Shown here: in pieces, positions 23,458 to 34,205 of the stretch
How the letters are laid out: the number at the start of each line of letters is the position of its first letter
How positions within the stretch are numbered: position 1 is the first letter of the stretch
Source: Agrostemma githago
Taxonomy: Eukaryota > Streptophyta > Magnoliopsida > Caryophyllales > Caryophyllaceae
Direction: 5' to 3'
Length of the DNA: 64,000 bases
Assembly: GCA_958450325.1 (NCBI GenBank)
Contig: OY288257.1
Span: 34,890,647 to 34,954,646 of the forward strand
Notes under the pieces: generated by a model
What the model was told of the DNA's origin: nothing
The model's input: the letters and a program-made list of their open reading frames with translations, nothing else
Database searches by the model: none
Made by a program: the position numbers and the translations under genes

Positions 23458-24530
23458 TGATAAGTGTAGTTTGTAGTGCCTAATTGTTGTGTTTTGGTCC
23501 CATTTTCCTTGTGGAATCGCTCCTTTGGAGCGATTCATGGGCTTCTTATGCTTCCTTTGGTTCGTTTCAGGTTCCCGAGGCCGATTTGGAAGAGTTGGAG
23601 CGATTCCGACTCTATACATACACATTTTGGAGCCAACGGAGCAAAGGAACGATGACTCGATGCCTTCGAATCGACCCCGAGACCTCGGGTCCCAATCCCG
23701 AGCCTCCGAGACCCGATCCCGAGTCCCGAGAATCGACGAGAAGCCCATGAGAGGCAAGGAAGGGCCAAAGATCTCTTAAGGGAGGCCTACAAGACCCATC
23801 CCGTTCGGGATGGGATGCACTTTGAAGGAGGCTGCTGTGAGCCCATCCCGGTCGGGACCATCCCGTCCCGATCGGGATGACAGGGCCATCCCGATCGGGA
23901 TGATCCGTCCCGGTCGGGAAGCTACAGGGGCAGCGCGACTCTTTTCTTTTCTTCTCCTTCATTCTTGTACCCATATATATACTCCCTTCTTGTAATTTTA
24001 AGACATCTTATCTTACCATAGACTAGTTTAAGCCTCCATTAGCATCTAAAACCCTAGATTTACTCTCACTCATTAGTTTTATTCTCTCTTTAATTCTTAG
24101 TTAATCATTGTAATTAGTTCTTGGATTAAGGGGATTCTTGAAGATTGTTCCAAGATTGACAACCTTGGGATTGTATTTGGGTTTCTCATTAATACAAGTT
24201 TTTATCTTTTCTTCATCCTGTTGTTGGTATAACCTTTCTTACTTTTGTTCCTAGTTATTTAATCTTGTTTCCATCTTTTTATGTTGTTATTGTTATTGTT
24301 CTTGTTATTCATAATGAATGTTTGGATTGTGAGTTTGTTTTCTCTTATGATTGTTAGTTGGACCATGATAATGAGTGAGTAGTGACCTTGTGGGGTTAGT
24401 AGGGGGATTAGGGGTAGATTATGGATGATTAGAGTTGATTAAGGGGAAAAGGTTACATCGTTGTTGTTAGTCACATTGTAGGCACTCTATGTGTTTGTTG
24501 ATATGCTTGTGTGAGTTGTAGTGGCCATGC
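23458..24530 (+). mobile_element. Partial LTR, Athila/Tat-type family (forward half of an inverted pair)
   Basis: It begins TGATAAGTGTAG and matches 1-732 and 3098-3361 closely, representing the empty site of the LINE. It breaks off after GTGGCCATGC at about 24530, roughly 500 bp short of the LTR end. It has five intact CCCGNNCGGG palindromes (23800-23925) and a TATA-like run at 23971-23981. The bases before it (CCCAC) are not repeated after the pair, so this is not a simple insertion. Confidence 0.85.
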
Positions 24531-25269
24531 ATTAATGAAGAAGAACCCAAAACAAACACTCAAGGTTGTCAATCTTGAATGGGTCTTGAAGAATTCCCTT
24601 AATACAAGTACTAAACTATGATTAACTACTAATTACCGACTAATCTACCCTAATCTACACTAATCTAACCTAAAGTAGTCTAGGGTTTTAAGGATATAAT
24701 CTATGATAACCTAACATCCTGTCTTAATACAAGAGGGGGGGTATATATAGGGTTACAAATGGAAGGGAGAAGAAAAGAAAGCAAGGCGTGCAACAGCAGG
24801 CCCGTCCCGGCCGAGACGGGGTGGTCCCGGTCGGGACGAGGTCGGTCCCGGTAGGGACGCCACCATCCCGATCGGGATGGGCCCTGGTCAGTGGCTTCCT
24901 TGTTTGTGCACCTCATCCCGAACGGGATGAGCCTTGTAGGCCTCCATTATGATCTTTTTGGTCCCTCCTTGGTTCTCATGGACTTCTCACCGATTCTCGG
25001 GTCTCGGGATCGGGTCTCGGAGGCTCGGGATTGGGTCCCAAGGTCTCGGGGTCGACTCCAAGGCATCGAGTCATCGTTCCTTAGTTTCGTTGGCTTTAAA
25101 ATGTGTATGTATTGAGTCGGAATTGCTCCAACTCTTCCAAATCGGTCCCGGGAACCTGAAACGAACTACAGGAAGCATAAGAAGCCCCTAAACCGCTCCC
25201 AAGGAGCGATTCTACAAGGAATATGGGACCAAAACACTACGAAATAGGTACTACAAATAACACTTATCA
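24531..25269 (-). mobile_element. Partial LTR, Athila/Tat-type family (reverse half of an inverted pair)
   Basis: It is the reverse complement of the first ~740 bp of the LTR and ends with ACACTTATCA at 25269. It resembles the solo LTR (9938-11557) more than its forward neighbour in the downstream part. Its TATA-like run is at 24742-24749 and its palindromes at about 24805-24925. Its outer edge (25269) coincides with the end of inverted-repeat arm B. Confidence 0.85.
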
Positions 25270-26357
25270 CTTAGAGTTTAAGAATTTTATATTTCAATGA
25301 GAGAATTTTAAATAAAGGTATGTAGTTAATATTGTTTGTAAAATACAAGAGGGTTATCTAACGACAATAATACCAATTGTAGGACGTATTCCCAAGATAA
25401 TACCAATTCAGTAAACCTGAGAATATTACGTATTCATGGAATAGTCAAACAAGAGTAGTATAAGTGACTTCATCACCTGCAACACCAGGTCGCTTAATTA
25501 GACCGATACTCACTCCGTTGTTTATGTTTATTTCTGGTCGCTATTTGGGACGTCCTTTAAGTTTCCCTTTGTTGTTTTTTTTTCAAGTTTTGTACACTCA
25601 ATATTACTCCCTTGACATTGTTAGGCTTACATTCATACTATTTTGTACACGCCCACCACCAATATCTATCTATAAATAAACGATCGTCGAAGCTCGCCAT
25701 CCATTACCGTACGTATTTTAATTCGACCTCTTATTCTACGCTCAGGGGAAACAAAAAAAATACGAATAAATTTTAAGGACGGAGGGGGCAACCTAGAAAA
25801 TGTAAATGCGACAGTGTTTCGAGAATTCACCGCAAAAGAGTACTTTTTATTTTGCGCAAGTCCATATATCAATTATAAAGGAAGCTGGTCTTGGTATATT
25901 ACGATGACGGAAGAAAACAGTTTTATTATTGAGTTTTAGTATATCGAGAATTTATAAAATTTTCCAATTGACATCGTTAAGGGTGGAAGTGAGAAAGGCA
26001 GTAAACTCCACCAATTAACACGCTTGCCTCTACCCCTTCTGGTAAATATTCTTTACCCGCAACTGCCATCGCCGACTAAATGTAAAACATGGAGTCATCA
26101 AACATGTTGAACATGGCTAACTTATCTTCAGTTAGTAATAAGACGTTACTACCCTTCCTCCCGATGGCCATGGAGTTAAGCACTCATATCCACCCGTGGG
26201 TGAGGACTGGCCTAGGAAGAAGTAGACCAACGTTTGGAAGGGACTGCCTGCTGAACATCAGTGCAATATAATGCGTACAGTGCCATAGGTAGCGGTCAAT
26301 AGAACAAAAGTCAGGCAATCTTCAAAACAGGCCTGTAAAATACATTGGATACATTAA
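25270..26357 (-). repeat. Arm B of the ~1.09-kb inverted repeat; 3' flank of the Helitron-1 helicase
   Basis: Reverse complement of 6455-7542. In Helitron-1 orientation it begins ~115 bp downstream of the helicase stop, so it is probably its 3' UTR and 3' part. It contains the second copy of the possible MITE (about 25507-25793). No coding frame is supported. Confidence 0.85.
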
Positions 26358-26472
26358 TGGTCCTGTCTATCGCCAGCAAGCCAAAAAGCATAAACCATTC
26401 ATTTTTTTTGACGTAGTTACAATCAGAAGTCTCCCACCTCCTGTATAGGTCAGTTGCCATGTCCTTCGCATC

Positions 26473-28662
26473 TTATATGATGCCTGCGCGCCGCAATACA
26501 TCGTAAGAGATGATGTTTTTCACACGGTGATCGGACGGACCCTGGTCCGCCGGTGCAGAGACAACCGTAACCTTGCTTGATGCCCTAGCCCGAGAAAGGG
26601 CGACATAAAGCTGCCCATGAGAGAAACACGGTCTCGGAAGGTATATTGCAACTTGGTCCAGGGTCTGGCCCTGTGATTTGTTAATAGTCATAGCAAAGCT
26701 CAACCTTAAGGGGAACTGATTGCGATAGAAGCTGAACGAATAGTTAGAAGAATCGGATGGTTCCATCCTGATTCGTGGAATGAATACATGGTCGCCACTA
26801 TGCTGTCCGGTGGTTATGACACACTCGACCACATTTGGGAAGAATTTCGCACACGTGAGTCTGGTTCCGTTGCACAGGCCTGACGATGGAAGAAGATTTC
26901 GGAACAAAATCAACGGACAGTTCTCTTTAAGAACAAGTTCGTACGCACTCATGCCACCGGGACAAAGTTTATTTATAAATTCAGCAGGGTAAATGTTGTT
27001 TTTGTTGTCAAGCAGTGTGTCGTACCCTCTGTAAACAACAGCTGTCCCTGGAAACCTGTCAATCAGCAGTGTGTTAACAGCATCGACATCTTCATTCATG
27101 GGCGTAAGTATCGACCTTTGGAAGAAAACTGAGTTTCCCAGAGGCTGGACGTCAGACTCTGGATAGGCAGCATTCGCAACTGTAGTAATCAGATCTGTCT
27201 CCTCGCTGCGTATATATTGTACAACTCCGTCTGGCAGTGCAACCAGATCACAGTCTTCGCTCTGAAGCTCACCGTTCCCCAAAGACAGAAGGGAGGCGCA
27301 GAATAGAGGGTCGGTCCGAGCACGTACATTAATAGTCAGCCGGAATTTGGTGAGCTGAGGCCATATTGATGAGGACACGACGCTAGAATTGACGGCCTCT
27401 CGCATGGATTTATGCGGGACTATAGGCAGCACTTGACAGAAGTCGCCTCCAAACACTACCAACTTACCACCAAAAAGCGCATCTGGATTACACAGATCAC
27501 GCAGCACCTTGTCGAGTGCTTCTACCGTTTCTCTCCTAGCCATTGAAGCTTCATCCCATATAAGTAACCTGGCTGCTCGAATCAGAGCAGCCAAACTCCC
27601 TTGTTTTGGTACATTGCGTGCGAGCGACTTGTCTAGTTTCAGAAGAAGCTTGAATCTTAAATGGGCTGTCCTTCCAGACGGAATGTTTGAGGCTGCGATA
27701 CCGGACGTGGCTGTGGGCAAGACAATTAGACCAAGTAACCGTACCTCAGCATACAGAGCGTTGTATAGATATGTCTTTTCGGTGCCACCGGGTCCATCCA
27801 CGAAAAAAGCTTCAGGAAGCTTTTGATTCACATGACCAATTATAGTGTCGAAAGCGTGCTGTTGTTCGGGATTCAGTGAACTGCGGCACTTTAAACACTC
27901 CTCTGGCACAGGGGCGGCAAGTGCATCAGCTATATCCCTTGTCCGCTGTATCACAATATCTTGTGGCTCTACCAGTTGGTCGAGATTGTACGACTTGAGA
28001 GACTTCCCAGCTGCCTCCAGGTGCTGTTCCACGCTGCGTATTGTGAGACCGTGGACCGACTGTGCATCCCCTGGTCTGTCTACTAGGAAGTCTTCAGATA
28101 AAGAATTGTAGTACTTGGCCCACAGCGCTTGTGGATCTCTGGGATCACAGTACATGAGAACGGTTGCGAACAGGCGACGCAGAGCAGAGGGCATCTGAAC
28201 AGCTTCTACTTCATCGAGGCATAGCTCGACCATGTTGTTGTCCTCTATCAGTCCAAGCTCAACAACAGCTTCCTGGTAGGTTGAACACTGTCGACCTTTT
28301 ACAACCAAGAGATGTTCGAAAGACGTGGGTGAATGTACATGAGTCAGCAGTAACCTTAAGTGAAAGCGTTCCGCCTCCGACGGTGATACAAAGACAGGTC
28401 TGCCCAGCACAACAGTACCGTTTTTTCTCTTGTACCATCGCCGTTGGGATGTATCCCACCGATAGTACTCAGGGAACTCAGCGTAAACGTATTCTTCGCC
28501 GACTTTACCAGCGTTCTCCCTATTGACCCTGAAGAAGTCAGTTAATGGCGTCCGTAGCCTCTTTTCATCAGAGACCACATTGGATAGTGCTTCACGTGGG
28601 TTCATTTGGATTGACTGCATATCTTCAAGATGAATTGGTAGCGCCATTACTGGTGGATGCAT
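26473..28662 (-). pseudogene. Helitron-1 helicase domain (PIF1-like), Walker A mutated
   Basis: The 729-codon frame is the C-terminal SF1 helicase of a plant Helitron Rep-Hel protein, which unwinds DNA in rolling-circle transposition. It has Walker A at about residues 290-297, the DEAS Walker B (LLIWDEAS), GGDFCQVLP, and C-terminal MTINKSQGQTLDQV and LYVALSRA motifs. Walker A reads GPGGTEKT where active members have GPGGTGKT, a Gly-to-Glu change that should abolish ATP binding. The frame is continuous with the Rep part upstream except for stop codons. The ATG at 28662 is internal to the original protein. Confidence 0.9.
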
Positions 28663-31014
28663 CTCAAACAGGTCGAAGATGAATATGCACTAGATCGCTT
28701 CTATCGGGGACACCCAACGACCAGACTGATACTCATTAACTTCATCGATCACCCTCCCTTCATCCCCCGGTTCAACGGAGAAGGATATCTTGTCATGACC
28801 CTTGTAGACGTACTTGTAAAGATATTTCACGGCCTGTATGCTAGAGCATACTTCCACATTAATATGACAGTCGAAGAGGTCAAGAAGGTATGGGTTATAT
28901 GGAATTACCCAACGGTTGTCTAGGTACTTACCTCTTATTTTGACCACCTCACCAGTACTCTGGCGTTTGTACACTGGTTATCCGCTGTCACTATTTGTGG
29001 TTTCAGCTGCGTATGGCTTTGGGTAGCTAGACTTACACTGGCCAGGAGTTTTTTTGTGCTTCATGCATGGACAATCAGGGTTCAATCTACCGCATGGCCC
29101 ATGCATCATATGTTTCAGCACGGCCTTACGGAGACTCTCGTTCGCTTCCGGTGGAATCTCGGCAGTGACAAACTTCTCAAAATCCTCTGGACAGTTCATC
29201 TTACTGTTCTTCTTCATAATCAGCAGTAGATGTGCATGTGGCAGTCCTCGTTTTTGGAACTCAACAACATAAACATAAGCAGCTACTTCACCAAATATTT
29301 TCTCGTCAATAAGTTTCTTCTTCAGTACTATTAGCTTAGCCCGGAAAACTCTAGCTACCAAATCTGGCCGGTTTTGGGCCTCCTCTCCTTGAGCTAATTC
29401 GTTTTTAATTTCAGGCTAGTTTGTATTGCAGGTCATCGTTATAAAGAAGTCTGGCTTTCCATAGCGCTGCATAAGAGTCATTGCGTTTAAATAGCGCCGC
29501 TGCATATCCCTAGGTCCTCCAATGTATGTTGCTGGAAGTATTACACGCTTGCCAGCGTTAGCGGCACACTGCTCACCAGCGTCCATAGTGTCAAGTATTC
29601 CTTGGTACAGCTCCGAACGTAGCACACTCTGATTGTAACGAACGAAGTCCAAACGAGAGTTCTCTAGTTTGACGTACATGTCAACTACATACTGTTGCAG
29701 GCACCTCCCAGCCCTAAGAAGCATGTTATTTGGTCTGTGCTGCAGCATATAAGCATAGTAAGCTCGGCAAGGTAGGTTACTCTTGCGCACCGATGACTGT
29801 CCGGGACACCCTACGCTCACAGGATATGTTGTTAGTGAACATGGTACAGGCCATACACGGAAGAACGACCACTTCTAAGCAAATGACGACATATGACGTA
29901 CGATGCCACACTAAGCAGCTTCCGTGTACGTGGGCCGACATATTCATATCAAATAATGACACTGACGTTCTGGTGCACTGCGCGTTACAACTACCCAAGC
30001 ATATAGACGGTGCCATATCTACGCACGCTTTTGTACTTCCTACCGTATGTACCTGTAAACATACGCCTATGTTCATTCTCAGGTAACTATCGATACATCT
30101 ACACTGTATTGTTTCGTAATTAAACGTGCATACCGGAAACCGTCCTACCGGGTATCGTAGGCAAACTAATGTGTAAGCAAGATAAATTGAGGACATACTC
30201 TGATCTTCAGCATCCAACAGATCCTCAGCACTCTGAAATCTCGATGGATAAGTTGGGTCAGGCTGCAGCGCCGAACCCGAACTGCCAGCAGAAGATCCTC
30301 TTGCAGTGGGATTTGCAACGTGCTTCTTAACACCCTGATGCCAACCACACTCACCGTTTGGGAACAGAAGAGGGTACTGCAGAGGATCATAGCAACCGTG
30401 ATAATGCTTGATCTGATGAGAGACATTCATGCGCCCGGTAACCAGGATGTGGGGTCCACTATTGTCGCTCAGGCTAGAATCTTCCGACCAAATGACCGCG
30501 ACTTCGTCAGAGGTAGGCGCGTTACTGACGCGCTGGTCCCTGACAGGATTTTTGCAAATACGGATGACTGGAAGAAGCGTGCGTACGGGTTTGTCTGTGT
30601 GATACCCATAAGTATATCGATTACATCCTCCCTGAGTTCTGTAAAACATCCAGACCGGTTAGCAGATTCATGCTGACCATCGTAAAAGTACAGCTGCATG
30701 TACTTTGGGTTACCGTTCGTTGGTACGAGATTTGGGACGTTGTGATAGATTTGACCTTGTAGTTTAAAAACATAGATACCCTTGATCGTTTGTGCCTCGA
30801 TGTGACCTCCAATTGAGCTGAACGCGAACAGGTTATTATATAAGCGAGCATATCGTCTGAAATGTACCGCATCCTCGTCCGCAGACGTGTACAACCTGAC
30901 CAACACCGGCGAATATGCTAGCGATGGCAGGACTACTGAACCGTTGCCGCAACAGAACATTGGAGGTTCATGTTCAAATCTTCTTGCCTGACACTTTGAG
31001 CACGCCCTTACCGA
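28663..31014 (-). pseudogene. Helitron-1 N-terminal and Rep (HUH) region, broken
   Basis: From 31014 (after a splice-acceptor-like TACAG) it encodes a Cys zinc motif (CSKC...FCCGNGSVVLP), then the Helitron N-terminal domain (HYHGCYDPLQYPLLFPNGE). The Rep endonuclease follows with its HUH motif in EFQKRGLPHAHLLL and the two-Tyr motif YLYKYVYKGHD. The stretch 29820-28663 is one frame with three stops: TAG at ~29416 and ~28690 at positions where Helitrons usually have Trp, and TAA at ~28977. Frameshifts separate it from 30649-29777 and 30960-30469. About 350 bp near 29830-30180 resemble no Helitron domain and may be an intron. The Rep would nick and join DNA; this copy is defective. Confidence 0.88.
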
Positions 31015-31203
31015 CTGTACATGAAAGGTTCTCCAGGCAATAGCTGTCCCTGCGCAGCAAGTGGCAGATCTGCTACATTTTAGTGAAGAAGATAAGTTAG
31101 AAAGAGGATACTAAGTGCCATAACATGCAGCTGGAGCAACCAAAACACATATGTAGCTGCAGATACGTGAGTACTGCAAACGCACGCAAACGCTTTTGCT
31201 TAG

Positions 31204-31206
31204 GAG
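31204..31206. repeat. TSD GAG, left copy (CACTA)
   Basis: GAG precedes the CACTA terminus and recurs at 36484-36486. Confidence 0.85.
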
Positions 31207-31227
31207 CACTAGTACAAAAAGTGCATA

Positions 31228-31545
31228 TCGCAACGGTTAAAAACTACATTTCGCAACGGTCGTTGACCGTTGTATTCCTAGGGGTTGCAATAGATCCAAT
31301 ACTTTTCACAACGGTTGTATGACCGTAGCGTAAAATACATTTCGCGTCGGTTAAAAGAATTAACCATTGCGAAAAATAGGTTTTAGGCTACGGACTTCTT
31401 TATAGCCGTCGCGAAAAGTGAGTATTAGGCAACGGTCCTTTCTTTAATCGTCACGAAAAGTGGGTCTTAGGCTACGGTCCTTTTTTCAACCGCCGCTAAA
31501 AATATGCTTTAGGCTATGGTTGTTTTTCACAACCGTTGTCTTTTC
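31228..31545. repeat. Left subterminal repeats of the CACTA element
   Basis: Direct and inverted copies of (C)AACGGT(T/C) and ACCGTTG-like units are spaced every 20-40 bp over about 320 bp. In CACTA elements such subterminal arrays are the transposase binding sites. The matching right-hand array is at 36180-36445. Confidence 0.75.
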
Positions 31546-32164
31546 CTTTTTTTTAAATAAACAAAAATATAAGATGTTATCCCCATTTGTAGCTCAAATA
31601 AACCCAACAAATATCTCAATTACATTAGAACAAAAACATTAGGATTAATCCGAAATTACATGGATTATAAGCCTCAAGCATCACTCCAAATACAAATAGT
31701 TCAACTAACAATATTACCCTACTTAGCTTAATTATCATAAAGTAACTTTTGAAAGACTTTCTATAATTAGCCTCCAACAAAAGAAATTGTATTACTCACT
31801 AAGTTTTTGAACAATGGTACATTAGCATATCACATCAACTCATCGTACTCTACTTGCTATACTCAGATGCCGATAAAACGCCCTGTAAAAAAAAATCAAA
31901 AATAGAATACTATTATCAAATATCACACTAAAATAAAGGTATCATAATCTGGGTCATGATATACTTCACGGATGTTACATGGATTGATTTAAATAGTTCC
32001 AAAGAATATTATACCATTACATGGATATAACCTTCACGGGTCATAAAATAAGGCACTCTTACGTACCTGAGTAAATGTTTTCAATAGTTTGAGCTAATAA
32101 AGAAGACCAAATCTGCAAGCACAATACAAAAAGTGGATTAACAACAAGAGAGATGTGAATTGTG

Positions 32165-32225
32165 ATCATACAGTGTAATGTGATGCCCACAACCCATGTA
32201 TCGGCAGCTCTCCCGCGATAGGATA
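32165..32225 (-). pseudogene. Captured exon fragment of a SnRK1-activating-type kinase (subdomain IX)
   Basis: The minus strand reads GRAADTWVVGITLHCM, matching the conserved GRAADTWAVGVTLYCM block of plant GRIK/SnAK kinases. These kinases phosphorylate the T-loop of SnRK1. It is separated from its sister exon (about 33187-33255) by DMC1 sequence. It is a fragment with no catalytic capacity. Confidence 0.6.
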
Positions 32226-32943
32226 TACTTGTTTCTTCATGAAGAGTCAAGTGGTTCCAGGGATCTTCATGAAGAGTCAAGTATTTGAGGCCATGGGGGC
32301 GGGGGAGTAAAGGAAGGAAGGAACAGTGTGGGTCAGTAGCATAAGGGCATGCCATGTGAGTTGGATCAAATGTAATGTAAAAAGGGCCGGGTCCACACAA
32401 ACCAAATGAAATAGAGTAGTATAGCCCCAATCAAAGATGTGCTCTTTTAATTTATATACTCTCTCCCTCCCTCCCTCTAATTAATTGAAGTAACTAAAGA
32501 AAGAAAGGGGTGTCATTACTCATATAAATATAAAGTAGTAGTAATAACTTATTAAAGTGGAGCTTTAGGGAGTATGTATGTACTCCGTAGTAGGTTGATG
32601 CATAACTGTACCTCAGAACTATTAAATGTCAAAATAATTTACCCCCTAGTAGCTTGCCAATGCCTAGCTTCCAGTGGTAATGCGGACCACTGACTTTCTT
32701 TATTGCAAATGATATTTACAGTAGTCATTAGTGAAACCATTGAGAGAACACGGTTCTACAAATATACTTCTCATGTTTTCGATGATAAAATATGGGGGAA
32801 ACAGAATCTGACCATGAGTAGAGCATGACTTCCAGTAATGTAACCGTAATTCTGATACAGTGGGAAAGTGTGAGCATAATTAGTTCCAAAACTACGAGAT
32901 TCAGTGACAGCAGATAGAAGTCATAGAACAGTAGTCTACTAAC

Positions 32944-33015
32944 CACTATTTTCTCGACAGCTTCGCAGATTTTATCGACTTTGGCCTCAGATAGTCCCTT
33001 GATTCCGGTTAGATT
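32944..33015 (-). pseudogene. DMC1: Captured DMC1 exon (NLTGIKGLSEAKVDKI...)
   Basis: This 72-nt exon encodes NLTGIKGLSEAKVDKI followed by CEAVEKIV, the helix-hairpin-helix N-terminal region of plant DMC1, the meiotic RecA-family recombinase. It has a splice acceptor (GCTTAG) and donor (GTTAGT) at the expected edges, so it was taken as genomic DNA, introns included. The reading is almost unchanged from plant DMC1, suggesting recent capture or selection against decay. The catalytic core is not present. Confidence 0.75.
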
Positions 33016-33121
33016 CTAAGCATGTGAATATACCTTGTTAGCAAAACATACCAAGGAAAGACCAAAAAAACAAATCACAAGAATAATGCTAGTTAGATCA
33101 GAATGCTAATGCTATATAAAC

Positions 33122-33183
33122 CTTCTTAGTGTGCATCAACAGGCCATTGCAGGTGTATATGCCGGCATCTTGAAACTTCATTA
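33122..33183 (-). pseudogene. DMC1: Captured DMC1 exon fragment (DAGIYTCNGLLMHTKK)
   Basis: The minus strand encodes KFQDAGIYTCNGLLMHTKK, matching plant DMC1 (…LQDAGIYTCNGLMMHTKK), directly 5' of the NLTGIKG exon in the native order. It ends at an intact donor (AAG|GTTTAT). Its 5' side is fused to the kinase fragment at GAG|GTAATG. Confidence 0.75.
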
Positions 33184-33186
33184 CCT

Positions 33187-33255
33187 CAAATACTTGGCTG
33201 ACACTGAAGTCTGCTATCTTGACATTGCCATCTCCCGTACAAGCGCCCTCCAGCA
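33187..33255 (-). pseudogene. Captured exon fragment of a SnRK1-activating-type kinase (DFSVSQVFE)
   Basis: The minus strand encodes GDGNVKIADFSVSQVFE. The variant activation segment D-F-S-V-S-Q-V-F is diagnostic of the plant GRIK/SnAK kinases that activate SnRK1 (most kinases have D-F-G). A GAG|GTAATG donor ends the exon. The next kinase exon lies ~1 kb downstream at 32165-32225, with DMC1 exons between. Confidence 0.65.
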
Positions 33256-33291
33256 TCATGGGAATGAAGATTGTTAGATAGACAGTCTTAC

Positions 33292-33389
33292 ACAGTAACA
33301 GCATGGTCTCCAAATGTGTAGAGAATGTTTGTGGCCCCTGTGAAGTATAGCACCACCTTTGTGGGTCCTGAGTGCTTCACACCCTCCAC
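33292..33389 (-). pseudogene. Captured AUX1/LAX exon (third of three)
   Basis: It encodes VEGVKHSGPTKVVLYF then TGATNILYTFGDHAVTV, a conserved block of AUX1/LAX auxin influx carriers (family members usually read TFGGHAVTV). Acceptor (AATAG) and donor (GTAAGA) are preserved, so the exon boundaries are native. Confidence 0.8.
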
Positions 33390-33713
33390 CTATTATTAAT
33401 AATAATAAAAAAAAAAATGGATAATGAATTTACAAAGATTATTACTCTATTATTATTATTATTGAATTGATGATATGGCTTCTAGCTATTAGTGTATATT
33501 GGTAAGGTTGGGAGTTTGCATTTGGTGTACGTAACAGGTTTAGGGAGATTATACTCTTATGTAGTCGTCGTAGCTAAGAATAAGATGAATAAGACAGTGC
33601 TGTTTAGGGCACGTGAGCCCACATGACTAGCTATTTCAATTATACTTAATTAGCTTAATTGTTTGCCAAATTAAACGCATGCAATAACAATAATTACTGA
33701 TAAAGATACCAAC

Positions 33714-33897
33714 CTGGCCATGAAGGATGGAGGCGATGGTAAGATACCAAGCAGTGTAGGTTGTCATAACCAAGCCAAGGAAGGACCATATTCTATAGTT
33801 GTGAAAGGATGGAATAAAGACGGTGGTCGCACAACATTCCCCGAATATGTAAGTCCATGTCCTCTTGTCCAGATTATCATTTATATAATATATGTTG
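33714..33897 (-). pseudogene. Captured AUX1/LAX exon (second of three)
   Basis: It encodes NIYYINDNLDKRTWTYIFG, then CCATTVFIPSFHNYRIWSF, then TTYTAWYLTIASILHGQ, a hallmark region of AUX1/LAX proton-coupled auxin importers. Acceptor (GCATGCAG) and donor (CAG|GTTGGT) are in place, and the frame joins to the exons on both sides. Confidence 0.85.
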
Positions 33898-33966
33898 CTG
33901 CATGCATTTTCATCATCATCATCATTACTCGTATTATTATTAGGAATAATTAAGTAGAGTAATTAC

Positions 33967-34196
33967 CTTGCACAAGCAATGAGTTGGATGACCGATCCAA
34001 AGAGAAGAAAGGTGCAGTTAAATGCCAAGCCGACGTTCCTCCAATGCTTGCCTAGTAGTAATCCATCAAGCACCTCAAACCACTGAATCACATGATTCCT
34101 GAAATCAACCTTTTCTCGTTCCTTCCTTGTTCTATACTCAACGTATAGAATGCTGATGAGATAAGCTGTCCAACTCCCTAATATCCCGTAAAACAG
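33967..34196 (-). pseudogene. Captured AUX1/LAX exon (first of three)
   Basis: A 230-nt exon from acceptor TTTCAG to donor AAG|GTAATT encodes LFYGILGSWTAYLISILYVE, a cytoplasmic loop with RTRKEREKVDF, and AFNCTFLLFGSVIQLIACA, all AUX1/LAX. One extra Leu (GLLLGKHW) departs from the usual GLLGKHW. The three exons with their introns are contiguous and in order, so about 0.9 kb of genomic DNA was captured. The carrier's N-terminus and later helices are missing. Confidence 0.85.
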
Positions 34197-34205
34197 CTGA
34201 AACAA

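Noticed and set aside
23458..25269. A TIR DNA transposon with TGATAAGTGT ends
   Set aside because: Both halves align to LTRs of the Athila/Tat-type family in opposite orientation and no TSD flanks the block.
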